Assembly (NCBI GenBank): GCA_963663635.2
Contig: CAXXMY010000016.1
Coordinates: 58,903-122,902 of the forward strand
Direction of reading: 5' to 3'
Source of the DNA: Poriferisodalis sp963663635
Lineage (GTDB): Bacteria > Actinomycetota > Acidimicrobiia > Acidimicrobiales > Poriferisodalaceae
DNA: 64,000 nucleotides
The notes below the pieces were generated by a model, which worked only from the letters and a program-made list of their open reading frames with translations, made no database searches and was not told the DNA's origin. The position numbers and the translations under genes were made by a program. This document shows, piece after piece, positions 53,201 through 62,500 of this stretch; the stretch's first letter is position 1; the number at the start of each line of letters is the position of its first letter.

Positions 53201-55515
53201 TCGCGCCAGGTCAGGAGCGGGTTTACGCTGCGGATCAGTGCCATTACGCCCGATACCTGCGGCGCGGCCGCGCTCGTCCCCCCGAACCGAGATGTGTATC
53301 TCCCAGAGGTATGCGTCGCTGAGATTGACGGGGCAGGCGCGCGATCGTTGGAGGGCGCGCACACCCAGAGATTTGCGCCGTGTTCCGCATACCACGTCGG
53401 TTCGCCCACATGGTTCACGGCACACGCGGCTGTGACGCCCCAGAAATTGGAATATGGATCAAGGTTCGAATCGTCATCGGTGCCGCCGTTTCCAGCTGCC
53501 CACACATACGAAGTTCCGCGTCCACCTTCACCGACCGTCAATCCCGATTCGATGGCCAATTCCCAGAGGCGCGTTGCTCGGTGAGGCTGTCCATTGTCGG
53601 CTGGCCCCCAACTGTTATTGGACACGGCGTTTGTAGCGGCGTGACGCGTTGCAGCGTCCGCTTCGTTGCGCACTGAATAAGCGTCGAGCAAGTTGAAGCT
53701 CCGAAGCGTCGCTCTCGGCGCTACTCCACGTATCCCGAAGATGTTGTCACGTGCAGCGACGATGCCAGCCACGGCGGTGCCGTGAAAACCTGCGCTGCTC
53801 ACGGCGCCGACATCGGCGCCGTAGTCGTGACTCATCGATACATCGAGGTTTTCGACAAGATCTTGATGGCTGTAGTCGACCTTGGAGTCCACGATTGCGA
53901 TGTTCACCTCTTCGGAACCCATCGTCGTCGACCAAGCATCGACCACATTGATGTCCGCTCCGTACGTTCCCTGGGTCTGACCCGTGTTCTGCAGATTCCA
54001 TTGGCAGCCGAATAGTGGATCCGAGAAACCGGTTTGCGACGGACCGCAGCCCAGACGCATGGCCCTATACGAGAGGTCCTCATATACCGTTGCTATGTAA
54101 GATCCTCCTGATTCAGACGTATCCGAACTCACACGAAAATAGTGCGTGCCGGCTGTAATTTCACGCGGTGCGGATACGCCGAATCCATTGCGCCCGGACG
54201 GGCCTTGGTGGTCCACCGTTACTGCGCCCGCTACCTCGTTGAGACTGGCATCCAAGACGGCCGCGTCGAGAGCCGCGTCGCGGCTGACTGCGCGAAACAT
54301 CACAAGCGTGGTTTCAGGGATTTCGACGCGGAAGTAATAATCTTCGGTGCCTGATGCGATCGTGGCCGCTTCAGCACCGCCGAATTGCAGCGGCGACGCT
54401 GAGGCGGGGGTTGAGCCGGGTTCGTCGACTTCGTGCACATGTAACGCGTACACGCCTACGTGTGAAGATCCATAGCCGCGAACAGTCAAGTAGCTGATCC
54501 CCGCTTCGAGCCGGACCCGGATCGCGAAATCAAGCCGTTGAGCCAAGTAGCCGTCGTCGTTGCCGGTGACGAATTGGCGGTCGGCGTCGTAGACTGCGCC
54601 AACCGTGTCGGCGACAAGGCCCGTCGTGCGAATGAGCAGATCCGTCGCTGTGTCGAGATCGAAACGGTAGAAATCCTGTTGATGTGCGATCAGCGCACCG
54701 TAGGTGTCGCTATTGACTTCAATGGGCACCGCCCTACCAAAGCTGGTGCCAACCGTGACGATACGAGTATGCAGCACGAAAGCGCCCTCATCGCCGTCCT
54801 TGCTTTCGACCGCGACGTAATAGGTGCCACTGTGCAGCGTTCTCTGGATGAACGAATTGTTGGCGCCGCTGAGGTACTCGGCCTCGACGCCGTTGTCGAT
54901 GACTATGCCGTCGTGATCCATCAGTATTGCCTGCAGCTTCGTTGTGCCCGTCGTGTATATCTGTACGTCGACTCGGCTGCGCACAATGAGCTGGAACCAC
55001 TCCTCGTCCGTCGATGGGTCGATGTAGCCGCCTACGGGCGACTCCAGTGGAATCGTGCTCGCGGCGTTGGGACCGCGGCCGTGGTCATCTGGCCGACCTA
55101 GCACGCCCGCTGACCATTCACCTGTGGCGGCGAAGGTTCGCTCCCGAACCTGAACTTCGTAGTCGACTTCGTTTGTCAGGCCGGCCAGCAAGTAGTGGAG
55201 CGGTCCCTCGGTCCAGGCGCCAATCACCGGTGTCCAGTTCGCATCGATGGTCTCGTCTGCGGATGTCTCGATGTATCGCAGGTCGTAGGCAATGATGTCG
55301 GCCTCGCCGACCCCGCCCGGTGCGATCCAGCCGATTGTCAGCGCCCTGTCGCCGTTGACGACAGAGGCGATGCTTGCCGCGCTCGGCGTCTGGGCACCCG
55401 CGATGCGCGTTGCTGCCGCCGCCCCGGAGCACAGCACCGCGACAATGGCTGCGAACGCAAGCACTCGGCGCCGTCGGCGCGGCGACGAGGTGAATCTGAT
55501 GAGAGGTGTTCGCAC
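47269..55515 (-). CDS. Giant kexin-like subtilase with P-domain, cadherin repeats and CWB2 tail
   Basis: This is an intact protein of 2,748 residues. A signal peptide (RVLAFAAIVAVLCSGAAAAT), an Fn3 domain and PPC-like domains are followed at about 505 by a subtilase S8 domain. Catalytic Asp is in IAIVDSKVDYSH (about 541), His in GFHGTAVAG (about 578), oxyanion Asn in AAGNGG (about 673) and Ser in GGTSAAAPQVSG (about 748). A P/proprotein-convertase domain follows (LDLELVSPTGAVSELL, GRWTLRVIDRESGGG), then Fn3, about a dozen cadherin-like domains (WSLSGADAGSFK type), a Gly-rich linker and three CWB2 repeats at about 2429-2748. No inhibitor prodomain precedes the catalytic domain. A prodomain-like protein is encoded just upstream. 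GTG is the start. Confidence 0.9.
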   Translation of the reverse strand: MRTPLIRFTSSPRRRRRVLAFAAIVAVLCSGAAAATRIAGAQTPSAASIASVVNGDRALTIGWIAPGGVGEADIIAYDLRYIETSADETIDANWTPVIGAWTEGPLHYLLAGLTNEVDYEVQVRERTFAATGEWSAGVLGRPDDHGRGPNAASTIPLESPVGGYIDPSTDEEWFQLIVRSRVDVQIYTTGTTKLQAILMDHDGIVIDNGVEAEYLSGANNSFIQRTLHSGTYYVAVESKDGDEGAFVLHTRIVTVGTSFGRAVPIEVNSDTYGALIAHQQDFYRFDLDTATDLLIRTTGLVADTVGAVYDADRQFVTGNDDGYLAQRLDFAIRVRLEAGISYLTVRGYGSSHVGVYALHVHEVDEPGSTPASASPLQFGGAEAATIASGTEDYYFRVEIPETTLVMFRAVSRDAALDAAVLDASLNEVAGAVTVDHQGPSGRNGFGVSAPREITAGTHYFRVSSDTSESGGSYIATVYEDLSYRAMRLGCGPSQTGFSDPLFGCQWNLQNTGQTQGTYGADINVVDAWSTTMGSEEVNIAIVDSKVDYSHQDLVENLDVSMSHDYGADVGAVSSAGFHGTAVAGIVAARDNIFGIRGVAPRATLRSFNLLDAYSVRNEADAATRHAATNAVSNNSWGPADNGQPHRATRLWELAIESGLTVGEGGRGTSYVWAAGNGGTDDDSNLDPYSNFWGVTAACAVNHVGEPTWYAEHGANLWVCAPSNDRAPAPSISATHTSGRYTSRFGGTSAAAPQVSGVMALIRSVNPLLTWRDVKLILAGSARKNDENNAGWLSGAAKYETSADEYSFNHMYGFGVVDADAAVKLAQSWIAVPELAKASGESANAAMFIRDRETAEQSIVLGKEVEFAEFVEVNVVMDAPNLRSLDLELVSPTGAVSELLTADVGRGYPAALHAADGAFRLGSARHLGEDPSGRWTLRVIDRESGGGAARLQSWSITVYGHRQVPGPPSIIEIDGESDPLTIAWEPPRSAGRTSIASYDLRYIRSDSGDKADDMAWTLINSATTSATLSYTITGLAPGISHDVEVRAVNAQGAGVWSQSLRGQVGESNAVPHFAAAENGLRAIAENSPLGTAIGEPLLVSNDDSSHLVFALSGIDAPAFEIDNQGQLRTNQLIDYEAQHSHSFQINVVDEHGHSDRLQASVNVIDVNERPALRGDSAVSYYENDNDSVGRYIATDPELDDLTWSLSGPDAEFFVLEEIAPAYFFAWLFWLDPDTRHVLLRFVDPPDFESPDDSNEDNVYQITVEVSDPVNTVVLHMQVDVEDRNEPPELSGLPSATHDEHDTGDTAQFTATDPEGDHIRWSLTGTDSALFSIVGGNLRFVEPPDFEAPGDRASVPGHGDSIAGDNRYDIKVHAHDDAPGSSLDVTVVVTNVDELPTITLTSLQPLVAETITTTLTDPDGDVRDLAWSWQHSADSSVWSQIADATTASYRPVAADVGRYLRVSASYDDGHGADKLAHREIEGSVRLSEPTNHPATFGSDATIRRSVPENSPAGTSVGAPVTADDVDRDSLAYSLGGDDAGLFDIVATTGQIRTTNVHDYEDPRRYSLTVSVTDGKDADGNTDPLIDDSIPVTVVISDVDEAPTLSGLTMVLRDEGEVDRRATEFVAIDPENRHLSWELSGADALDFSIGTGGVLTFKHLTDFESPRDSDRDNKYVLRVSVSDGLHEKGLDVSIDVMNINEPPSFWITSMVSVSENVTFVRQLYPGDPEGTEPIWSLSGADAGSFKISQFNILMFRSPPDFEKPSDVDGNSIVGGDNIYDFAISLGDGEFTYTRPITVIVTDADDPPVIDGDTSPKFEEGRTGTVATYSAEDPEDISVSWSLGGIDEDSFELSADGDLTFTRTPDYESPGDANKDNDYQVEINASDGLNTTTAYVTVSIENVDEPGTLTLSSKHPQTDAGLSASLRDPDGISATSVTWSWERSSTSTPTWTDVTDANGHTYTPKGLDVGYRLRVTASYRDGHGGNKSADSEPTEAVQAAPPTNQAPVFLASELGTREVTENAAPGYVGAPFNAVDNDRLTYSLVQADTDVFHIDSSSGQLSSLVSLDYEYEPSYTFKVRAEDPSGDWDQIQVTVFVVNVDEPPTLRGPEFANVAEASSRLVARFTADDPERAAVSWSSGGTDADAFEIADGALRFLNVPDYENPADHDKDNLYVVTVIASDGNLETYRTVRVSVVPVDEAPVISGGFAVDVPENTIAVGVYRATDPEGGHVIATLEGDDSDALILHDDGTLVFVQAPDYERPTGSTVPNRFEFELVANDGRNVTTQDVTIRITNEVDLGTVTLSTNEPVIGVSIRAVLADPDGSVSAVSWQWSTSEDGVDWTDIDRATSSRYTPADDDEGLHLRATATYTDVHGPLQTANADSEDPVRKPADPDTGMTDPLVTRPVSDGGNGGGGGTGGGGTGGGGGFSESTATLIVANGWSPSDIGAAAALAARTADSAVIYTSGDRLSAAARDLLTDYLPAAVVVVGGEAAVSAETLTAIRRASEVEQVSRITGATRVDTAAEVARTILNTSRASPGGTTVILANGWSPPDIGVAAALAARTPSSAVVYTQQRKLPEPTVHLLDTFRPSRVIIVGGETVVSAEVEAMIGSVVPGAFVERISGPTRTGTAAGVSRRFLGSPESGVFDNLTIIVANGWSPPDIGLAAALSARTTGSTVLYTEAGRLSPEAEAVLHDYQPARIVFIGGPAAITDDAKNRARSVVPDAAAPRYSGSTRTQTAAFVARRILGNP

Positions 55516-55632
55516 GTGATAATCGTAGTTACTATTTGCCCTCTTCCTCGTCCGCAGCCCGCGCCATCTCGGTGTCAGCGAGAGGCGAGCGATGTCAACC
55601 GGTCGTGGGCGCCATCACGCGCGGAAGAGTCA
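55516..55632 (-). promoter_or_regulatory. Gap between the prodomain-like gene and the subtilase gene
   Basis: These 117 bases hold an A/T-rich stretch directly before the subtilase start (GATAATCGTAGTTACTATTTG on the plus strand). It could be a promoter of its own, or only a leader of a shared transcript. No strong ribosome binding site is seen before the GTG. Confidence 0.3.
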
Positions 55633-56394
55633 TCATTTCGCGACGCGTTCGATCCACCAGTCAGGGCTCGAGAGTTCGACTCCGGGCTGAGCGGCCAGAG
55701 CGTTCGCCAGGTCAAGCGACGCGAAGCCTGGCTCGGTGTCTATGTAGAAGCCGTTGGCCACGAAATCCAGCTCGGAGACCCGCGTCGCGTCGACACCGTT
55801 GCGTTCGAAGAAACTGTGGACCTCGTCAGCGGCCCAGCTGGGGTCGAGCACGATCACGACCCCTCCCGGGAGTGCCATCAGCTCACCCGAATTCGACCAG
55901 AAGACCGGACCGCCGCCATGGAGCGCAGACGCTGATGCCCTGCCAACTTTCGCGTCGTCACCGACGCTTGCGACGATGTTTTCCCGTGACAAATTGTCTC
56001 CATCGGACTGGACAGCCAACTTCGGGTCGAACCAGACTTGAATTGTGCGATCACCGTCACGCCAGGTGTACGGCTCCCGCTGCGGCGACGGCGCAATCTC
56101 CTGTTTCGGCGCTTCGAAGCCGACATCGTCTGGATAGCTGTCCAAGGGCTCGATCTTGCTCTCGCCCGAATCGGTCAAGCTCACGTGATCTGTATCGGTG
56201 ACAGCACGAAGATCGTCAGTTGAATCCGTCTCGAGCACTGCCTCGTCGGTGACCTGGGCACGCGTCGCAACGATGGCCTCGATCGACGGCTCGGAATCAT
56301 GCCATCGCCAATATGCGATCGCTGCGAGAACAAGCACGAACATGACCGTCGACGTGGCCCGGCGGGCTGTGGGGCGGCTCAAGCTGTTCATCAT
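55633..56394 (-). CDS. Membrane-anchored, separately encoded subtilase-prodomain-like protein
   Basis: This 253-residue protein has one N-terminal membrane helix (TVMFVLVLAAIAYWRW) behind an arginine-rich start, an acidic Ser/Thr/Asp-rich stem and a C-terminal domain. The domain reads YTWRDGDRTIQVWFDP, LMALPGGVVIVLDPSW, VHSFFERNGVDATRVSELDF and ANALAAQPGVELSSPDWWIE. This last pattern is the typical end of an S8 propeptide, where it is joined in-line to the protease. Here the protein ends after it, and the subtilase gene follows 117 bases downstream with its own signal peptide. It may fold or inhibit that protease in trans. The start is one of two consecutive ATGs. Confidence 0.7.
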   Translation of the reverse strand: MMNSLSRPTARRATSTVMFVLVLAAIAYWRWHDSEPSIEAIVATRAQVTDEAVLETDSTDDLRAVTDTDHVSLTDSGESKIEPLDSYPDDVGFEAPKQEIAPSPQREPYTWRDGDRTIQVWFDPKLAVQSDGDNLSRENIVASVGDDAKVGRASASALHGGGPVFWSNSGELMALPGGVVIVLDPSWAADEVHSFFERNGVDATRVSELDFVANGFYIDTEPGFASLDLANALAAQPGVELSSPDWWIERVAK

Positions 56395-56576
56395 CGGTGT
56401 ACAAGGCTAGAGGATGAATAGCGGTTATTATCGTACGCCGCGGGCAACAGCGGCCGGTCTCGTTGTTCCATACGACGGCCGAGCGCTCTTGCTCCATGGT
56501 ATCGCTGCGTCGGAGGAAGCCAGCGGCATCGATGTTCCCTCGATGGGCGGCGCCTAATATAGTTGCCGCAATCATC
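56395..56576. promoter_or_regulatory. Divergent control region between the prodomain gene and the giant metallopeptidase-like gene
   Basis: Two large surface genes start away from each other here. GCGGTTATTATCGTACGC at 56424-56441 is A/T-rich and gives -10-like sequences on both strands (TATTAT and GATAAT). A shared promoter region is likely. The frame of the plus-strand gene is open back to 56463, so part of this gap may be coding. Confidence 0.4.
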
Positions 56577-59500
56577 ATGAGGTTCTGGCGGCCTTCGCTG
56601 TTTACCGTCGATGTCCGCAGCCGGGCACTGGAAAGCACTCGCGTGGACGATCGTGCAAGATCACGCATCCTGTCGGGCGCGCTTCGTGCCCGGTGCCGGG
56701 TGTCGGCTCGCGTGATGTCGCTGGCCATGGTGGCGGTGCTCGTAGCTGTTCACGTGCCGGGAACGCCCGCCGCGCACGCTGCTGAGAGCTGCGTTGACTT
56801 GCCGACGCGCCCCTTCGACGTGAAAGCCGCAGGGGTTTCGGGCCCATACGGCCTGTGGTCTGACGGCGCGACGCTGTGGGTTGCCAACTATGGCGTCAGC
56901 AAGCTCTACGCATTTGATCGCGCGTCGGGCGAGCGGCTCGCCAGCCGCGACATCGTGCTCGCCGCCGGCAACCGCTTGCCAACCGGGCTGTGGTCCGACG
57001 GCACCACGCTGTATGCAGCCAACCACTATGGGGGCGCGGTCTACGCCTACGACCTCGCGAGCGGCGTGCGCGACGGGTCGGCCGACATCGACACAGGGTT
57101 CTTATCCGCAACTGGCTTGTGGGGCGACGAGGACACGCTGTGGGTGACCGACCGGTATCGACGACCACGTGTTCTCAGGGCCTATGACCGTGTTACTGGC
57201 AGTCCTTCGAACGACCTCGACGTCTACCTGTCGGACACTGTCGGCGACATCGCATCCGTGTGGGCCTCGGGCGGCACCCTGTGGGTGGCCGATGGCGAGC
57301 GAATCGTCCACGGATTCCCATGGTCAGGCGGCGGCAGCAGCGAGACGAAGCTGGAACCGTTCGCCAGCCAGCAGCTCAGCGGCGACTCCGGGTTCGGCCT
57401 CGGGCTGTGGTCCGACGGCGAGCGGCTGTATGTCACCGATCTGGTGGAGGGCCTGCTCGAGACCTACTCGCTGCCGGTCGATGTCAGCGCCAGCGCACTG
57501 ACATCGCTGCGGCTCTCAGGCATCGGCGACTTCGATACGGCTGACACGGTAGCCGCCGCCACGGTTGCGCCCACTGTCGCCACCACCACGGTCACCGCGG
57601 CTGCTGCGGACTCCGCAGCGAGGGTCTCGTTCACGCCCGCCGACGCTGACAACGCAGCGCCGGGCCATCAGGTCGCGCTGGCCGAGGGTCGCAACCTCTT
57701 GCACGTCACGGTAAGCGCCGACGGGATTCCCTCTCGTACCTACACCGTGGCCGTGACGAGGCTGGCGACGACGAGCAACGATGCAGCCCTGTCGTCGCTT
57801 GAGCTGTCCGGCGTGAGCATCGGTGCATTTGACCCTGCCGTCCACAGTTACACCGCCTCAGTGCCATACAGCGTCAACCACACCACGATGTACCTCGAAG
57901 CCGCAGACGAGAGCGCGACCGTGCGCGTGGACGCTGGCGGGCTGATGACCGTCGGCCAGCAGCGCTGGGTGAGCCTCGACGTAGGTTCGAATGAGCTGGC
58001 GGTCAGCGTTACCGCAGCGGACGGGACGCTCCAGGAATACACAGTCACCGTTGAGCGCGCAGCAGCACGCATCGACGCGACCCTGGCTTCGCTGAGCGCG
58101 ACGGGCGTCGACTTCGGCACATTCGACAGCGCCACCACCAGCTATCAAGCCAGCGCGGACCATGCCACGACCGCTGTCACGGTGACAGCGGCGCCCAGCG
58201 ACAGCGTTGCGGCAGTCACGATCACGCCCGCCGACGCCGATCGTGCCGCGCCGGGCCATCAGGTGGAGCTGCCGGTGGGCGTCACCGCCGTGCAAACCAC
58301 GGTGACGGCGCAAGACGGCATCACCCAGCGGATCTACACAGTCTCCGTCACGCGGGCAGCGGCGGGCGCAACGCTGAACGCGCTTGGGACGGACGGCGCC
58401 GACATCGGGACGTTCGCTTCGGATCGCTTCAGCTACTCCGCCAGCGTGCCCCATGGAACCGCGGTCGTGACCCTGCGGCCCACGACGTCGAGTTCAAGCG
58501 CCGTCATCACCTACAGCAGCGTCGACAGCGATCCGGTGGCGTCCGGCCATCAGGTCGCGCTGGCCGAGGGGCGCAACCGGTTCACGATCACGGTCACCGA
58601 CGGCTCGTTCAGCGGCGTGTACACGCTGGCGATCTTGCGGGACGAGGTGGTACAGGTGCCCGACAGTGCTTTGGCGTCCGCCATCAGATCCGAGCTCGGC
58701 AAGCCGGCGAGCGAATCGCTGTATGCGAGCGAGCTGGCCAGCTTGAGCACGCTGGGGATAACCGGCGAGGGCATCAGCAGCCTTGAGGGACTCGAGCATG
58801 CGACGAACTTGGAATCGTTGTCTGCGGGTTACAACAGCATCAGCGATCTAATGCCGCTGGCTGGCTTGGTGAGTCTGAGGAAGCTGTGGATCAACTCCAA
58901 CCAGGTCACCTCGCTCGAGCCACTGCGCGCGCTGACACAGCTTCGCTCACTGCATATTCAGAGACTGCGCCAAACCGATCTGTCGTTCCTGAGCGGGTAC
59001 ACGTCGCTGCAGACGCTGTACCTGGGCTTTGGCGAGGTGCGCGATCTCGCGCCGCTGGCCGAGTTGCCCTCCCTGCGATCGCTGTGGGTGACCTGGGCCG
59101 GTGTGGCCGACATCTCGCCGCTGTCGAGGCTGAGCGAGCTGAGCAAGGTGAGCCTGGAAGCCAACGGCATCGACGATCTCACACCGCTCGCCGGCCTGGG
59201 GGAGTTGAACGAGGTCCAGCTGCGGTACAACCGCGTGGCCGATGTCGGCCCGCTCAGCGAGTTCGCCAACCCGGGCAAGATCGATCTGCGCGCGAACCGG
59301 GTGACAGACCTTGCACCGCTGCTGGAGCGCACGAGCTGGCCTCAACGGCAGGGCCAGCGACCGAGTCTGGATGTGCGTGAGAACTCGTTGAGCGCTGTCT
59401 CGATCGCTGCGGTGACGCAGCTGGAGCGAGCCGGACTCGACGTCGCGTTTGACGACATTGTGGTGACAGCGAACGACCCGCCGCAGCTCTACGGTGACAG

Positions 59501-62500
59501 CCTGTTCGTAGCCTCTTCGGCGACGGCGCTGAGGGAGCTGGATTCGACCACCCGCGCTGTGTCGACGGAGCGGGCGCTGGAACGCCTGTACTGCGAAGTC
59601 GGAGACGAGTTCGACTTCGTATTCGTCGTACTGAACTTGAGTCGTGGCGAGGCGGCGCAGGGATTTCTGGGATCCACCCTCGGCGTCTCCAACGCGGTGG
59701 AGGGCATCGGCCGGCCGATCTTCGACAGCAGCTCGCGGTGGGGCTCGGACGGCAAGCTGCAGTCGATCACTACGCTGGTGGAGCACGATGGGGTGCGCAA
59801 CGGTCCGATGCTGCACGAGATAATTCACCGTTGGGCGGCGGACATCACGGTCGGATCCGGCTCGCATTGGGGTTTCAGCAGCGCGAACGGTCAGCTCGGC
59901 GGCTTCGACCTGGACAAGTTGGCGCACTTGGGCGGCACGCAGTATTCGGCAGGTTCGTTCTCGACTCTCGGTTACGCGAACGCCGCGGCGCCCTACAGCC
60001 TCATCGAGCTGTACTTAGCGGGCTTGGTGCCGCCCGAGGACGTGCCCGATCTCTGGGTCGCCCGAAACGGCCAGCCCGCTGTGGACAGCAACGGTGAGCT
60101 GCTGCGGACCGCCGAAGGCGATCCGATTTTCGAGGCCGACGGGTTCGACGTTTTGAGTATCGAGGACATCGTGTCGCGTCATGGGGCGCGCTCGCCGGGG
60201 GTTGCGGACTCGCAGAAGAGTTTTCGAGGCGCAGTGGTGCTGCTGATTGACGAATCTCATCCGGCCACCCGCGAGCGTCTCGACTCTGTCACCGAGGACA
60301 TCGAGTGGTTCAGCTTCGTCGGCAACGACTCGGACACGGCACGGCACAACTTCTATGAGGCCACCGGCGGCCGGGCCACAATGAATCTGAGCGGACTGGA
60401 GACCCTCAGCCGGCAGCGGGACTACGTGGGGGTGTCGTTCGATTCGGCGACCTATGGCGTGGCCGAGGGCGACGATGTGGTGGTGACGGTGCGGTTGAGC
60501 GCCGATCCGGAGCGCACGGTGGTGGTGCCGATCTCGCGCACCGGAAGCGCTTCGAGCGCGGACTACTCAGGTGTGCCCGCCAGTGTTGTGTTCACCAGCG
60601 GCGAGACTGCTCGGTCCTTCACCGTAACGGCCTTCGACGATACGGCCGATGATGACGGCGAATCGGTGGTGCTGGGCTTCGGGACGCTGCCGCCGGGGGT
60701 GGTTGCGGGCAGTGTCGACGAGGCCGTGGTGGCGATCGCCGATGATGACGACCCGGCCGTGACAGTGCGTTTCGGGTCGGCGTCCTATGGCGTGGCCGAG
60801 GGCGACGATGTGGTGGTGACGGTGCGGTTGAGCGCCGATCCGGAGCGCACGGTGGTGGTGCCGCTGACTGCGGAAGATCGCGGCGGCGCGTCGAGCGCCG
60901 ACTACTCAGGTGTGCCCGCGAGCGTGGTATTCACCAGCGGCGAGAGGGTTCAGTCCTTTGCGGTGATCGCCGCTGACGACCGCGTCGACGACGACGGCGA
61001 ATCGGTATCGCTGAGTTTCGGGATGCTGCCAGCCGGAGTGAGCGAACGCAGCCCCGGTACCGCGTCGGTCGCTTTGGGCGACGACGACTTTCGCGGTGTG
61101 GCAATTGATCGTCGCTCGCTGCGGGTGGCTGAGGGGGCCAGCGACACCTACAGCGTGGTGTTGGCGACGGAGCCGACCGGCCCGGTGACGATGCGCTTGA
61201 CCGCAGGCGGAGACCTCACCGTCAGTCCCGCCCTGTTGAGGTTCACCAACGCCGACTGGGACACCGCACGGACCGTAACGGTGTTCGCTGGACACGATTC
61301 GGACCACACCAACGACTCAGCGACGGTATCTCACGCGGTCAGCGGGGGCGACTACGGCTCGGTGAACGCCGTTGCGGTACCGGTGACGGTGCTCGATGAC
61401 GAGGACCCCTCGATTAGGGCGAGCTTCGGTCAGGGCTCGTACCGCGTTCCCGAGGGTGCCGCCGTGCGGATAACCGTGACGTTGGAAGCGGCCGCGGGCC
61501 AGCGGGTGACGATCCCGCTGACGGCTCGTCACAAGAACGGCGCATCGGGGTCGGACTACGGCGGGGTGCCCATGAGCGTGAGCATCGCTGCTGGGCTCAC
61601 GTCGGCGTCGTTCGACTTCACGGCCGAAGACGACGATGTCGACGACGACGGCGAGATTGTGCTGGTGGGTTTCGGGTCGCTGCCGACCGGACTCTCACCG
61701 GGTGCCTTCGACACTGTCGAGGTCGGCATCGACGACGATGACGATCCGCAGGTCGCCGTGAGCTACCAGCGATCAGCCTACAACGTCGCAGAGGGCGACC
61801 AGGTGGAAGTGACGGTGGCATTGAGCGCGGACCCTGAGCGCACCGTGGAAGTGCCGATCTCAGTGACGGACGTGGGCGGCGCGTCGGCGGCCGATTACTG
61901 GGGTGTGCCTTCCACGGTGACGTTCCACAGTGGCGACACGGCCGAGTCGTTCGTGGTGTCGGCGGTCGACGACGATGTCGACGACGACGGCGAGAGCGTG
62001 CTGGTGGGTTTCGGGTCGCTACCCGCTGGGATCTCCGCGGATAGAACCCACACCGCCGAGATCAACATCATCGACAACGACGGCAACTCTGGCGGCGGCG
62101 GTGGTTCCGGCGGCGGTGATTCTGGCGGCGGTGATTCTGGCGGCGGTGGCCGCGGTGGCGGCGGTGGCGGCGGTGGCGGCGGTGGCGGCGATCTTGACGT
62201 GGGTGTCGCGACGTTCGTGGTGGCCAATGGCTGGAGCGCTGCTGATGTGGGGGTGGCGTCGGTTCTGGCGGCGCGAACTGACGGCGCTGTGGTGGTGTAT
62301 ACCGCGGGGCACGCGCTGTCGGCTGAGACGGCGGCGCTGCTGCGCGAGGCCTCACCCGCTCAGGTGCTCATCGTGGGCGGCACCGCTGCGGTATCACGAG
62401 AGATCCGCACCCAGATCCGTTCGGCGTCGCCTGACTCGAGGATCGCCCGCGTCACCGGCGTCGATCGCGCTGGCACCGCAGCGGCCACGGCGCGCCGCGT

